Positions 12,018-22,790 of a stretch of DNA of 64,000 bases are shown here, one piece after another. Numbering within the stretch: the stretch's first letter is position 1; each line of letters starts with the position of its first letter. The notes under the pieces are model-generated. The model saw only the letters and a list, made by a program, of their open reading frames with translations, had not been told where the DNA came from and did no database searches. The stretch spans positions 1,757,066 through 1,821,065 of the forward strand of contig OY811987.1 of assembly GCA_963681505.1 (NCBI GenBank). The letters run 5' to 3'. The position numbers and the translations under genes were made by a program. The DNA is from Eunapius fragilis. Its lineage: Eukaryota > Porifera > Demospongiae > Spongillida > Spongillidae.

Positions 12018-12144
12018 ACCAGAAGGCAAGCTAATATCCAAATGGCATGTAATTATGACACCATTTGTTTACCTTATCACATGACTGTGGGTGTGTCACA
12101 TGACTGCCCGCATCTGATTGGTAGCGACAGAATTCTGTCGCTAA

Positions 12145-12209
12145 TGCCACGAAATTCTACCTATTTTCGCCAGACGTATAGTTTTTATATACGTCTGGGT
12201 ACGAGACTA
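12145..12209 (-). repeat. Right terminal inverted repeat of the DUF6589/RecQ element
   Basis: It is the inverse complement of the left end with few changes, ends GAGACTA, and is followed by the second CCTAAGGAA at 12,210-12,218. A (GAC)n run follows directly in the X1 host sequence. Confidence 0.85.
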
Positions 12210-12479
12210 CCTAAGGAAGACGACGACGACGACGACGACGACGACGAACAATTTTTTTGGGAATGGGCACGAGAAGCAGGTTCTTTGTTTGTCTGGAAGC
12301 GCATAGTTTAATGACATGAAACTAGCATGAAAACGTAGATCTTGGTGTTGTCGTTCGATTGCTGCAATGAGATAAGTGATCCGTTTCTCCGTTGTCCCTC
12401 CCGACGCGATTTAAAATTTTTAATGACATTCATCATTCCTCAATCAATCCTATATTGAACCTGCTGACGCAGGTTCAGA

Positions 12480-13334
12480 TGAATCTCTCACTTGAGGTTT
12501 CGACGAAAAAGGCCCACTCGGTGCATCGAGCTGCATTTATCCAGAACCTACAATTTGAAGAAGGAAGACGGTTAGCACGCAAGACGCTAGTACACATCAT
12601 TAGGCGGTGAACGAGAGCGGTAGTGAGGGCCCTATATGCCACGCCCTTCGTGCACTTACCCCAAACAGTCGTTTCTGAGCGATTGCCTTGTACGGTAATT
12701 GCGATATGAATTGGTAAATATTTTTATGGTTGGTCACCACGCAACTACACTATCGTTGCATTAATGCTGAAGCGTAGCACGTGGTTATGAATTTCACTAA
12801 CCAGTATTACTGAACGATCATTGGAGGGTACGGTTTGACTGACCCAGGCTATAATGACGTAAGCATTAGTGTCCAGCAAAATCACCCTTCTGGATAGTTT
12901 TTCAAGTTTTCAAATTTTTGGATTTTCAGTGAACTCCAAAGAGTTTCTATCAAATGGTCCTTACGCATCCAAAATTGGGCTATCCGTCATAAAGTTATAA
13001 GGTACTGAATTTATAATTAGCCATACATTTCAATGCGAGCGTTACTTTTCTTTTGCTTGTCCTGTAAAATTTGATATCATAGGGGTGATTTTGCTGGGCA
13101 CTGTTCCATATCATGATAGCAAGTCGATAATTATGGTCGGATTTTGCATGACCTTCTTACCAAGTGAATCTGGACAGTGGACGGTGTAGCGTAAGGTCTG
13201 GAAATTGTTGACCAACATGTATCTTTTTGCATGCCTAGACCACATTGCAGCGTAATTGATTGTACACATAATTTCCGAGTTCATGTTAAATCGCCGTTCC
13301 ATATATCATCTACGCGTAGACGATTCAGTGTATA
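12480..13334. other. Spacer between X1 and X2, shared by both copies
   Basis: It is almost identical to 44,642-45,514, except that copy B has an extra 20 bp or so near 45,281-45,300. It holds one short inverted-repeat element (12,869-13,101). The small open frames on both strands are not convincing. This is probably the ancestral intergenic DNA into which X1 and X2 inserted. Confidence 0.6.
12869..13101. mobile_element. 233-bp MITE
   Basis: The ends GTGTCCAGCAAAATCACCC and, inverted, GTGCCCAGCAAAATCACCCC face each other. The interior is AT-rich and non-coding. The same element sits at the matching place in copy B (45,032-45,264), so it is older than the duplication. No clear target duplication was seen. 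Confidence 0.65.
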
Positions 13335-13740
13335 TCCTGAACCTGCGGCAGCAGGTTCATTATAGGATTGATTGAGGGTTGATGAATGTCATTAATCTAG
13401 CGTATGGAGGGACAATGGAGAAACGGATCGCTTATCTCTTTATCGCGATGGAATGAGAGCACAACGATCTACAGTTCTACGTTGGTTCCGTGTCATTAAA
13501 CGGTGTGGTTATAGAGAAACAAACAATTTCCTGTTTCTCGTGCCCATTCCTAAAATAATCCTTGGTTGTCGTCTTCTTCTTCTTAGGAAGGTGTAATTCG
13601 AGCTACGAACGGTTTTGAAGAACAGTAATAGTACCAATCGCTTCGAAATTTACCGGCACGTTATCCTTACATGTTATATAGACACATATATATCAAGTTC
13701 TAATTAATAACGATATATAATAGATTTTTATTAATAATTG

Positions 13741-14182
13741 TAGCGGGATTGTCAGCTGGGGCAGCCGCCTTGTCCACTGAAGATCGAAAGCATACTGACA
13801 ATGACCCCAAATGCAATGCTTTGGGCTGGTGTTGTGTATCTCTGCATGGTCACGGAGTCCTATGGTGCTTGGGGAAAGGAAGTCGTGGGCTCGTTTAAGA
13901 TGCTTGCCTCCCGTCTTGCCATCATATCGGGCAAACCAAAGTCAGTTGTGCTGTATGAACTGTATAACAAGCTCAACTTGCATCTGGTGAGGGCAAATGC
14001 GACAGCAATCCTTTCCAGGTGGCTCCCATATAAAGTTTATTGAACTGTAGCATGATTTATTAATAATTCATGCATGCTGTTTCTCCTCCAATAATAATAA
14101 TAATCCCTGTACGTGCATTTATTCCCATTCGTGTATTCCTCTATATCTTATTCTTGTTACTATTATTTTAAATAATTTTAGG
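13741..14182 (+). mobile_element. 5'-truncated LINE fragment inside X2
   Basis: The piece matches the C-terminal end of the endonuclease-type LINEs seen at 31,049 and 54,940: AGAAALSTEDRKHTDNDPKC, then, after a frame change, ESYGAWGKEV and LHLVRANATAILSR. An AT-rich tail with TAA runs follows. It is absent from the same place in X3, where the flanks TTAATAAT and GGC(A/T)GTATAAATACTC are nearly adjacent. It is a dead 3' fragment and is shared with copy B (45,921-46,362). Confidence 0.75.
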
Positions 14183-14261
14183 CAGTATAAATACTCTAAC
14201 CTGCACTATTATTGGTGCAGTTTAGTTGTTACTTTGGCAAGTGAAGTTGTTTTTCTAAAAA

Positions 14262-15827
14262 TGCAAAAGAAGAGATCTAAGCAACTAGCGGAATACTTCC
14301 AAAAGCAAGACGAGAACAAAGCTAAAGCCCGAGCGCTCTACAAGACCAATCCCGAAAAAAAGAAGGCCTCTGTACGCACAGCTACAAGGGCGATCGCGAA
14401 AAGAAAAAGGCCTCTGTACGCGACAGCTACAAGGCCGATCCCGATAAGAAGAAGGCCTCTGTACGCGACAGCTACAAGGACGATATTGAATCTAAGCGAT
14501 CTGCTAAAAGGTGGCGATATGAAGAGGACCTCGAGAAGAACCGTGCTGCTCGGTATGTAGAGAACCACGAGGAGAACGGTGCTGCTAAAAGACGCCGATA
14601 TGAAGAGGACCTTGAGGAGAACCGTGCAGCTAAAAGGCGGCGATATGGAGAGGACCTCGAGGGAAACAGCGCTGCTTAAAGGCGAGGACAATTCAGCTGC
14701 CATTAAGGTGATAGGGTACCCTCCTGGAATTTGAAAAAAAATCATACAAGCTTGTAGCCTGAGAGCATCTTAGAGGACCGTATCATTTTGACAGTTATTA
14801 GATGAGCAGTAAAAATGGTACAAATATTCCAAGAACAAAACTTTATAATTGGTTTGTTGAAAACTGCAGTGCTTAAAAATCACCAAATTTGGAGGATAAA
14901 TATGAAATAATATCTTCTTTCGTTTGGTGCATTCGTTTCGAAACGGAGCAGTAGATTTGTGCCAAAGCTTATACTAACCATCGTTTCAGGGTGAACTAAT
15001 TAGGCTACTCATGGATTACTCATGCTGGGCATTCCAGAACAGCTACTTTATCGTGATTACACGTTCTTCATTACTTAATTGTCCTTTTGGTGCATCGATA
15101 ACGTTACTACCCTTTTCCACAAATGTACAGCAATTTTTTACAAAGTTACGCATCCCTGGACGCCATATTTGTACCTTGAAATTGAAATGTTATTAATAGA
15201 TAGATTTTCGGTTTTCGGCTATTTAGAAAAAAGTAACTTATTTTGAAAACAAGGACAAGATATTTTCCTACACGTACGCTCTTCTTGGTGCTTAGCTCCT
15301 ATCGTAATAATATGCTCAGCACTTGATCATAAGGTCTGTTGTCCTGAATGTGCAGGAAAAAGAGTTTTTACCGTTCGTATTTCAAGGTGCTCGTAAAACA
15401 AGCGGTGCTAGTGTTTCTGCGCGTTATTGAAATGCTATCAAGGTGGCATATCTTAAACAATAAGGTGGATTCTCTCCGAATTATATACGGTACTTGAACA
15501 GAACTACCAATTGTTGATGACGTATTTTAATAATTCAGACCCCAAAATACATGGCGGACTCAAACTGCGCATGCGTGCGCGAATTACAAGATGGCGGATG
15601 CCAAAGTTTAAGGCATTGCGCTCGGTTAAATACGTTACTTATCCAAATGATATCAAGGTGGCATATCTTAAACAATAAGGTGGATCTTACCAACTTTTTT
15701 TCCAAAAAAACCACGTTATGGGTACTACTACCTTAAAGCATCTGAAAGGAGTCGGTATTGGAATGACCCCGCTGTCCGATTGGCTAAATGTGCTGCCGAG
15801 AGGACGCGGTACCGCAGGGGTCAGAGA
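14262..15827 (+). pseudogene. Basic-repeat gene of X2, broken
   Basis: The gene starts at ATG 14,262 (MQKKRSKQLAEYFQ), having lost the PSRNQ residues of the other copies. The KADPEKKKASVRD block and about three 15-residue repeats follow, but with several frame changes (for example after KKASVR) and a stop in the last repeat. The 1,026-bp TTAA element at 14,707 splits it, and the tail resumes at 15,737 (ASERSRYWNDPAVR in one frame). A hAT element at 15,828 splits it again before the conserved splice donor near 16,607. It is non-functional. Confidence 0.75.
14707..15732. mobile_element. 1,026-bp non-autonomous TTAA-site element
   Basis: TTAA flanks both sides (14,703-14,706 and 15,733-15,736), and copy B keeps the empty site CCATTAAAGC at 47,921-47,930. 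Ends GGTGATAGGGTACCC and GGTAGTAGTACCCAT are only partly inverse. A 30-bp stretch (AAGGTGGCATATCTTAAACA...) occurs twice inside, near 15,438 and 15,656. It has no coding capacity. TTAA duplication fits piggyBac or Kolobok type enzymes; which one cannot be told. Confidence 0.8.
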
Positions 15828-16579
15828 CAGCCCCATGCAATGAGAGGGGGGGGGCAAAATCCCTGGGCCCGGGCCTTTAGAGCCACGCCCTTTATTAGTT
15901 ACTAGGCACGCCCCTCAGGCCTGGTCGATAATGAATGGCTTAGTTGCTAATTAGTTTCGAGGCTCAGACCGTTGTAACCAATCAGCGTCATGGTTTACAC
16001 TTTCTATTTAACGAGTGGCAAGAATGAGCTACCATCACAAATCAGGCGCCTAGAAAAGAAAGGAAAAGGCAATGCGTGCCGAAGGGGTCAGAGGGCAGAA
16101 TGCGCTAAAACAAAATGGGTTTGATGTAAGTGATAGCGTTTAAAAAGATTTAATGAGAATTATGAGATTGATGAGATTCGTGATAATCAGGGTCCGGTTA
16201 CAGTTGTAGCTGATGCAGAACGATCTTTTGGTGTTATAAAAAGAATTAAGAACTATCTCCGATGAACTATGTGCCAGATGTGGTTGACTTCTTTAGGAAC
16301 ATTGACTGTCGAGTCAGAGTTGGCGAAGCAACTAGATTTTAATGAAATAATAGAAACAAAAAAGCGCACAAGGCTGCTGTCGGCACTCCCTTCAATTGAT
16401 GATTTGTACGTACTGTATGTTTCTGTTCTTTTTTAAAATTTGCTTTGTACATAAAACAAATGGCAAACAACACATCATGAATATATACAGTATTGTACAC
16501 TAATGTATTATTAATTCAATAGGCTAGGGACCCGAGAAAAAACTTTGCCCCGGGCCCGGGCTGGCTCTTGGCGGCCCTG
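15828..16579. mobile_element. hAT-type element remnant, 752 bp, copy A
   Basis: Ends are CAGCCCC and GGCCCTG, with an 8-bp duplication GTCAGAGA/GTCAAAGA outside (15,820-15,827 and 16,580-16,587). The X3 sequence at 24,370 is the unfilled site. Around 16,195-16,400 a plus-strand frame reads VTVVADAERSFGVIKRIKNY, a hAT C-terminal dimerisation motif, with a stop soon after; the rest of the transposase is missing. The matching copy at 48,019-48,796 is longer mainly because of a G-run. Confidence 0.8.
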
Positions 16580-16669
16580 GTCAAAGAACTACCACTACCA
16601 CCCAAAGGTATGTTATGGCATGTTGTAGGCTATTAACATTAAAAAGTTGTGTATGCAACATTTGTACAG

Positions 16670-16741
16670 CATAGTCGGGCGGCCCTACTACCGCGTTTGG
16701 TTGGGCTTGTCACCCTAGGTAGTAGGGCCCGCCCGACTATG
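16670..16741. repeat. 72-bp palindromic hairpin after the X2 gene
   Basis: The arms start CATAGTCGGGCGGCCCTACTA and close as TAGTAGGGCCCGCCCGACTATG. Longer versions lie at the same place in X3 (24,462-24,548; 50,790-50,876), and a copy lies in the copy-B X2 (48,887-48,957). X1 lacks it. It is probably a tiny inserted foldback sequence. Confidence 0.7.
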
Positions 16742-16860
16742 TACTGCACGGATCTGCACAAAACCATTCACTTCACATGTAAAGCATGCATGGTGACTCA
16801 ACTGTGTGTACAGTATAGTGTCTCAGTTTTGTTTTAAACCGATGTATAAAAAGGTTTCCT

Positions 16861-17327
16861 TATCTGAAGGCTTCCTTATCTGAAGCCTTGTCTAGCCATG
16901 TACTATGTATGTTGCAACTGTACACAGCTTGGAAGAAGGGGCATTCAACTCCTTTTATCGCACAATACTTATTAAACATTCGAATGGCAAATGTATTCGT
17001 GACTTTCAGATATTTTTCTCTAATCATTTTTCGAATGTGAACATTCAAAACCATTTGAATGCTTGGAGAGGAGTATCATCTCTGGTAATGTGTAACTTTG
17101 CAAGATCAAATCGCGAGATACCTCTGAGTTTTGTTCAGATGTGTATTTGTGCGTGATTTACTGACACGCAGGTCAAAAACTTGGGCTATGTACGTATTCG
17201 ATGGTTCGACCTATATCTCTGGTTCGATCCCATGCTCACGCTATAAATATACATATAGTCAGTTAACCCAGAGATACGTACCTCTTCACGCTTAAGCACG
17301 TGCATGGGCGATTAGCGTGTCTATATG

Positions 17328-17367
<40 letters not shown>

Positions 17368-17413
17368 CAACACGATAATCAGACCCAGAGTACGGGTATA
17401 CATAAGAGCTTAA
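16861..17413. other. Unassigned stretch ending in a poly-C tract
   Basis: I see no convincing gene. Open frames of 64 and 83 codons overlap on opposite strands and do not look real. A pure C run occupies 17,334-17,363 (30 bases); in copy B the same place holds 8 C, one A and 59 C. Confidence 0.5.
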
Positions 17414-18058
17414 AGGAGGAGACGCCACGTAAATAGTGGCGCAGGCCGCGCTCAAACTCCCGTATAAAAGGCGCTTGGATCCAACCGGAAATCACGTGAG
17501 CTCAACATCCTCAAAATGGCGTAGTTTTGTAAGTTGTTAGGATTCTCACCCAGACTTGCTGGCTACATCGTTTTTACGTTGTTAAGACGGGCAGATCAAG
17601 TACTTCTTAGTACTCTATCGCGCGCGTTTATTTGTTCTCGAAACAGACAGGTCCAGCAACGTATTCAACACGCTGATAGTAGCGTTCCGCTTGCAACCAG
17701 GTGCAAGTAGTTGCTTCGCTGCCTCAAATCTACTCAGAAACGTTTCCTTTTCCTCTTGAGAGGAAAAGGACCCTTGCAGATGCAGTCTAAACCTAGAGTA
17801 CGTATCTTCTGATGAAGAGGTCGCCATTATACGAACATGTGATCCAGTTTGTTAACTTAGTGTTACGAACTTCAAAAATGGTATTTTTTGCATGAAATGG
17901 CATTCAAAACATGCATGCGTGCTTGAACTTGTACGCTGTAACTGTTGTTGCCAAGCCTCTAGCTCTATGTATATGAAGCCACCATTTTTAATCGAAAACA
18001 TCCGCACGGCCGGTTGAAATTTTTGGATCCAAGCTCCTTTTATACGGCAACTCCTGCT
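17414..18058. mobile_element. 645-bp TTAA-site element with long inverted ends
   Basis: TTAA lies on both sides (17,410-17,413 and 18,059-18,062), and copy B has the empty site at 49,656-49,659. The ends AGGAGGAG...GTATAAAAGG.GCTTGG and their inverse are similar over about 60 bp. A 70-codon frame on the minus strand (17,615-17,827, MATSSSEDTYSRFRL) is the only coding signal. It is unrecognised and might be a surviving N-terminal piece of the parent element's protein. The element is different from that at 14,707. Confidence 0.8.
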
Positions 18059-18088
18059 TTAAGCGAGTCGACTGTGGGGCGACCGCTG

Positions 18089-18531
18089 TTAATGGACTCT
18101 TCGAGCTCATGCACGCGACCCCGACCCCATTAACCCGCGCGTACTGTGACCTTTCCCTAGCAAGGGTTTGGCAGGGTGCTGGGCCCCACCCCCTGGCTCG
18201 CGCGCCGATCGACCCCGATAGGTCGTCCCCCTTTTCCGCGCTACACCCGGTGCGGGAAATGCTTGGGGGAGCCAGGAGGAACCTACTGGAATGCCCAGCA
18301 CATGATCACGGCCGAAAGGCCGGAGAGTTCTATGCCGATAACAAACCATCTTGCTAGGTTTACAAGAAACATCACAATAAAGGAAAATAAAATAAAATAA
18401 AATTACTGAAGCTGTAAGGACCCCACGGCGTGCTTGTGTAACTCGGTTCACGACTGCATTGGGTTGCGCATGCGCAGACATACTAACCACGTCGGTCCAT
18501 TAACCGCAGTTAACCTACGGCTAACTTTCAT
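18089..18531 (-). repeat. Short deleted copy of the DIRS-like element
   Basis: Its first 211 bp equal 18,532-18,742 and its last 143 bp equal 23,205-23,347, so it is the longer neighbour with the middle removed, joined to it head to tail. Confidence 0.85.
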
Positions 18532-20859
18532 TTAATGGACTCTTCGAGCTCATGCACGCGACCCCGACCCCATTAACCCGCGCGTACTGTGACCTTTCCC
18601 TAGCAAGGGTTTGGCAGGGTGCTGGGCCCCACCCCCTGGCTCGCGCGCCGATCGACCCCGATAGGTCGTCCCCCTTTTCCGCGCTACACCCGGTGCGGGA
18701 AATGCTTGGGGGAGCCAGGAGGAACCTACTGGAATGCCCAGAGGGGTGGCTCTCAGCCACACCCTCCCCCAAGCCATCAACCTTCCTGGACCCAAGGATA
18801 TAACTTCGCATTACATAATAGAAACGCAATTCCATATCGTCCCTGGCTATCAGCAAAGACATCCTGCGACTCCTTGAAGCACATCTCGGGGGGGGGGGGG
18901 GGGGGGTACGCACATGCACTGTTGTAAGCGGCACTCTGCCAACGTCTCAGCGTCTAGATCAATGAATCCTAGCTGTATGCCACAAACCACTGCTGTCGTC
19001 ACTGCGCCAACTATGAAACTGTGGCCAGAATACAATCTTGCATCCAATCCCGCCCTTACCAATGCTGACCGAACTGCTGCGACAAACCGAGCGCGGGTTA
19101 AAACCACCTGTCGCGAACCTGCAATAACGGTGATGATGATCGGCCCTCACCGCAGCTAGCAGCTCAAAACTCGCCTCAAGAGCGCCCACCCAGACCAGAC
19201 GACCATACATGCATGCTGCAGCTTGCCCACCAGGGACTGCAGCTCCTTCCGCCAGCACGATCACAGTCTCCACACCGCTACTCTTTGCCACCCATTCAAT
19301 CGCATCCACTATACTGCCGTAAATATCTTAGGTGTCGAGCTAAGGCCAAAGGGCCAAGACGGTGTTCACAAACAGCCCCCCATCCACATCATCCCCAGCA
19401 GCCATCTATCCTCCAAACGTACTGGAAACAGGCGATACACGCTACGAACGTCGACCTTGGCCAGTACAGTGCCTCGTCCCCTCTCTGCTACCACCATTGC
19501 CACCGTGTCCACTGAGACATAATCCATCGAACACACCACTGGATCGATCCCATGGTCAACGCTTCTCCCAAGCGGGCCAGACAGGTCAACAATCAAGCAA
19601 ACACCACCAGACGATTTGGGAACAAGGCCTATAGGACTGCAGGGTAGTGGGCCTACCACCCTACCCAAACAGCACTCCTCGTCCAGATACCTCGATACGA
19701 GCGCCGCGTGCCGGCTCGTTGAGGTCATGTTAGCTCTGGCCCTGCCGCGCGACCACCTTGCAAGGCCAAATCCAATGCGAAGGCCATCCCGCAATCCGTT
19801 GACCATATACCGCGCAATCGTCGGGTCTCCATGCAGCGCCAGCCTTCTGACCTAAAGATGCCAGTCCAGCGGAGTGTTAACCTGGCGTAGTGACGGTGGC
19901 GCTCTCCATGCCTGTAGTTGCCACTGACCATCCAAAACCAACAGATCAGACGTATACCGGCACATCCACTGGACCCCCCATGCCTAACGAGAGAAACGCT
20001 ATGCATCACTGATTAACAATCTACCAAACAAATTAAGTACTCAACAGCCAGCAAATAGGTATAAATATATATAGGTACATACATATGCGCACGTCCCTGC
20101 GACCAATTATCGCACCATGCAAACTATAAAACCCCATCGATTATTCTTCACTGCCAATCACGTCACGACCTTCCCCGGGGAAGCTTATCGTTCTCCCGGC
20201 ATAGGACGAGGGCGGCCACATGACACCTCCGGATGCGACCAGCCCCACGAGGAACACTCGTGCTGAAACCTACAATGCGGATAGGTACACGACCCTGCGT
20301 TGACCGACTGACAAAGTGCGTCCCCCCCCCCCGGCCTGCCGCCCAACCCGAGGAACCAGCTGATGACATAGCTGCCACTACCGACCTCACCACACGACAC
20401 ATCCTGATCGTCCTATGTGAGCGGGCAATAGGACGCTAAGTGGGCCACTGACGCACACACATCGCAATGTGCAATGGCTGCCGTCTTCCCAGTAGAACAC
20501 AAAGAGTAGAGAGATGCAATGACCCCAGACCAACGACGATTCCCAGAGGCCGCTGCCTGCTTTCGGAACGTCGCATCATAGAGCACCATGCCTTCGGAAC
20601 GTCGCATCATAGAGCACCATGCCAGGCCACTGAAATCGCGACAGGCCTTGAGGACCCCTCTCATATAACCCAGAAGTTCCACTACTTCCACGGGGAACCT
20701 TCGTGACATCGCACTCGTATACGACGTGAAGCATTGCAGCCATAATCGACATTGTTTGCGTCACCGGCCAAGTGCCCACGCATCGTCCCTCCTCCTATTC
20801 CATTGCTCTGGGAGCAATTCCGCCATCTCCACATATGCTATATTGCACAACTATGAATA

Positions 20860-21780
20860 TATAATTAGACTAACAAAAAGGGGGGGCACGGGCCCCCGGT
20901 GCCCCCCCCCCCCCCCCCCCCCCGATCCGCCTCTGCTCACTGCCACTCAGGGTAGCCAAGGCCGCCACCAAATAATTTAACGTCTTACAAATGGCGGCTA
21001 GTACCAAAAGTTATATTTCACGCAAGGACCATCCACTTGCTTAAAACTTGATGTAAATATGTGTGTTAAATACTGCTACTTCTAATGGCTATGTTGTATG
21101 CTCTTTAACATGCCTATCGTACGAAACTGTTTGGAAAATGGCTATGTAAACAAATACGACTGTAGGCGGGGATGAAGCCATACCAATTTTTAATAAGCTA
21201 ATTGGCTACAATCACCCTATGCTCTTACACTTTAAATTGACCAGATGCCAGAAATTCTTTGCTTGGTGTTGTCACAACAAACGTTAACAAGGATCAAAAT
21301 GGCCGATGGCTTGCACGAAATTACGATACATCTATACCCTATGCAGTTATTGAAACATCCAGTCGCAGTGAATAACTAGACCCTAGAGGAGCTTGCCTAG
21401 CTGAATAAATTTACCTGAGAGCTGCGTTTTTTGAATCTCCGATATTCCCATACAAAGTACAGTGGTTATTAAAATATAACCACCCGCCAAATTCGTATTG
21501 CTGGGCGGCTGCACACTCTTTTCATTAGTCCATTGCGCATTTGTTTCTATTTCGTGTACGTTTTGCTCTAGATCACTGTAACGTAGTAAATGTAAGATTA
21601 TGATACAGAAATAATGTCCTTGCACTAAATGAAGACCGAAACATAATGAATCACATAATGTCATAATGAGGTAAGTACGAACATGAATGTAGACAACATA
21701 TTAACATGATTTTTCTCCTGAGGCAGCCCTAACCACCCTGAGCAGATCTTTTCGGCTAGTTTCCCTGGCACTGGCTGCCA
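20860..21780. other. Unassigned interior of the DIRS-like block
   Basis: The stretch begins with a G/C hairpin (GGGGGGCACGGGCCCCCGG) followed by a C-run near 20,904-20,923, then AT-rich sequence with no recognisable protein. It may be a further nested insertion, but I found no ends. Confidence 0.35.
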
Positions 21781-21849
21781 CCCCTCCTATACATAAATGC
21801 CCTCGATGGCGCCTGTACCCACGCGTCCAGCTCATCACCCGCCCTACTC

Positions 21850-22790
21850 TGGTCACCGGGGGGGGCACATCCCCATAAATGATGTGCCCATGGCTGGGTC
21901 ACGAGGCCGCGCGCCTCCGATGAATGATGAGCCCACCGACATGGGTGGGTCTCGAGGCCGCGTGCCTCCGATGACTAGTGTGACCGCGTAATGAGGCTGC
22001 ATGCCTCTGTCACATGATGTGTCCACGTCTGGATCACGAGGCCGCGTGCCTCCGATGGATGCTCTCGTACCCGCATTTGGGTCTCCAAGGCCGCGAGCCT
22101 CCGAGAAATGATGTGCTCGAGTACGGGTCACGAGGCCGCGTGCCTCCGATGGACGAAGCGTGTCAAGCCCATCACCCTCCTACTCTGGTCCCCGGGGGGG
22201 GGCCACATTCCCATAAATGATGTGCCCATGGCTGGGTCACGAGGCCGCGCGCCTCCGATGAATGATGAGCCCACCGACATTAGTGGGTCTCGAGGCCGCG
22301 TGCCTCCGATGACTGGTGTGACCGCGTGATGAGGCTGCGTGCCTCTGTCACATGATGTGTCCACGTCTGGATCACGAGGCCGCATGCCTCCGATGGATGC
22401 TTTCGTACCCGCATTTGGGTCTCCAAGGCCGCGAGCCTCCGAGAAATGATGTGCCCGAGTACGGGTCACGAGGCCGCGTGCCTCCGATGGACGAAGCGTG
22501 TCCAGCCCATCACCCTCCTACTCTGGTCCCCGGGGGGGGGGGGGGCCACATTCCCATAAATGATGTGCCCATGGCTGGGTTACGAGGCCGCGTGCCTCCA
22601 ATGACTGGTGTGACCGCGTAATGAGGCCGCGTGCCTCTGTCACATGATGTGTCCACGTCTGGATCACGAGGCCGCGTGCCTCCGATGGATGCTTTTGTAC
22701 CCGTCTCCAAGGCCGCGAGCCTCCGAGAAAAATGATGTGCCCGGGTACGGGTCACGAGGCCGCGTGCCTCCGATGGACGATGAATTCAAA
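21850..22790 (-). repeat. Tandem 337-bp repeats with inner CGAGGCCGCGTGCCTCCGATG units
   Basis: Nearly three copies of a roughly 337-bp unit start at about 21,856, 22,192 and 22,529, each beginning at a G-run. Inside each, blocks of about 50 bp share GGTCACGAGGCCGCGTGCCT. On the minus strand, the same sense as the DIRS-like block, all inner blocks read IGGTRPRDP-like peptides in open frames of 80-113 codons. It may be a degenerate repeat region of that element's first protein or a minisatellite that happens to be open. Confidence 0.7.

Larger units (their letters stand above)
7022..12209 (+). mobile_element. DUF6589/RecQ DNA transposon, apparently intact
   Basis: The element is 5,188 bp, starts TAGTCTCGTACCCAGACG, ends with the inverse complement, and is flanked by the 9-bp direct repeat CCTAAGGAA (7,013-7,021 and 12,210-12,218). 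It lies in the 5' untranslated part of X1. It carries two convergent genes whose stops are only 47 bp apart: a DUF6589 protein on the plus strand and a RecQ-type helicase on the minus strand. Neither shows a frameshift or premature stop after splicing. DUF6589 is the likely transposase. A link to the Academ superfamily, some members of which carry helicases, is possible, but Academ is described with 3-4 bp duplications, so I leave the superfamily open. Confidence 0.85.
5254..12479 (-). mobile_element. X1: Helitron-like element, minus strand, carrying the DUF6589/RecQ element
   Basis: Copy B keeps the empty site at 44,641/44,642, so the ends are exact. On the minus strand the element starts TCTGAACCTGCG and ends TTTACTTG, lying between host A and T with no target duplication. 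TC at the 5' end and A/T insertion are Helitron rules; the end CTTG departs from the usual CTRR. A palindrome (GAACCTGC..GCAGGTTC) forms the 5' terminus and a 296-bp hairpin the 3' terminus. Without the nested 5.2-kb element, X1 is about 2.0 kb. It encodes a basic-repeat protein and a Pro/Ala-rich protein but no Rep or helicase, so it would be non-autonomous. Confidence 0.75.
13335..16860 (+). mobile_element. X2: older Helitron-like unit, copy A
   Basis: It begins TCCTGAACCTGCGGCAGCAGG after an A, then carries the conserved subterminal block GGATTGATTGAGGGTTGATG shared by all X units. Within it lie a LINE fragment, a broken basic-repeat gene, a TTAA element and a short hAT element. No terminal hairpin was found, so the right limit is uncertain: X homology fades after about 16,860, where the sequence past TCTAGCCATGTACT differs from X3. 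Copy B has the same unit from 45,515. Confidence 0.65.

Noticed and set aside
7022-12209. Naming the DUF6589/RecQ element as Academ
   Set aside because: Helicase carriage fits, but the 9-bp duplication seen twice does not match the 3-4 bp reported for that superfamily, so I left it open.
12219-12245. (GAC)n run as a coding poly-Asp tract
   Set aside because: It lies in the X1 leader, where other copies have a short GTC/TTC variant, so it is a simple microsatellite.
17190-17260. A GGTTCGATCCC stretch resembling a tRNA B box
   Set aside because: No cloverleaf, no A box at the right distance and no acceptor stem could be drawn.
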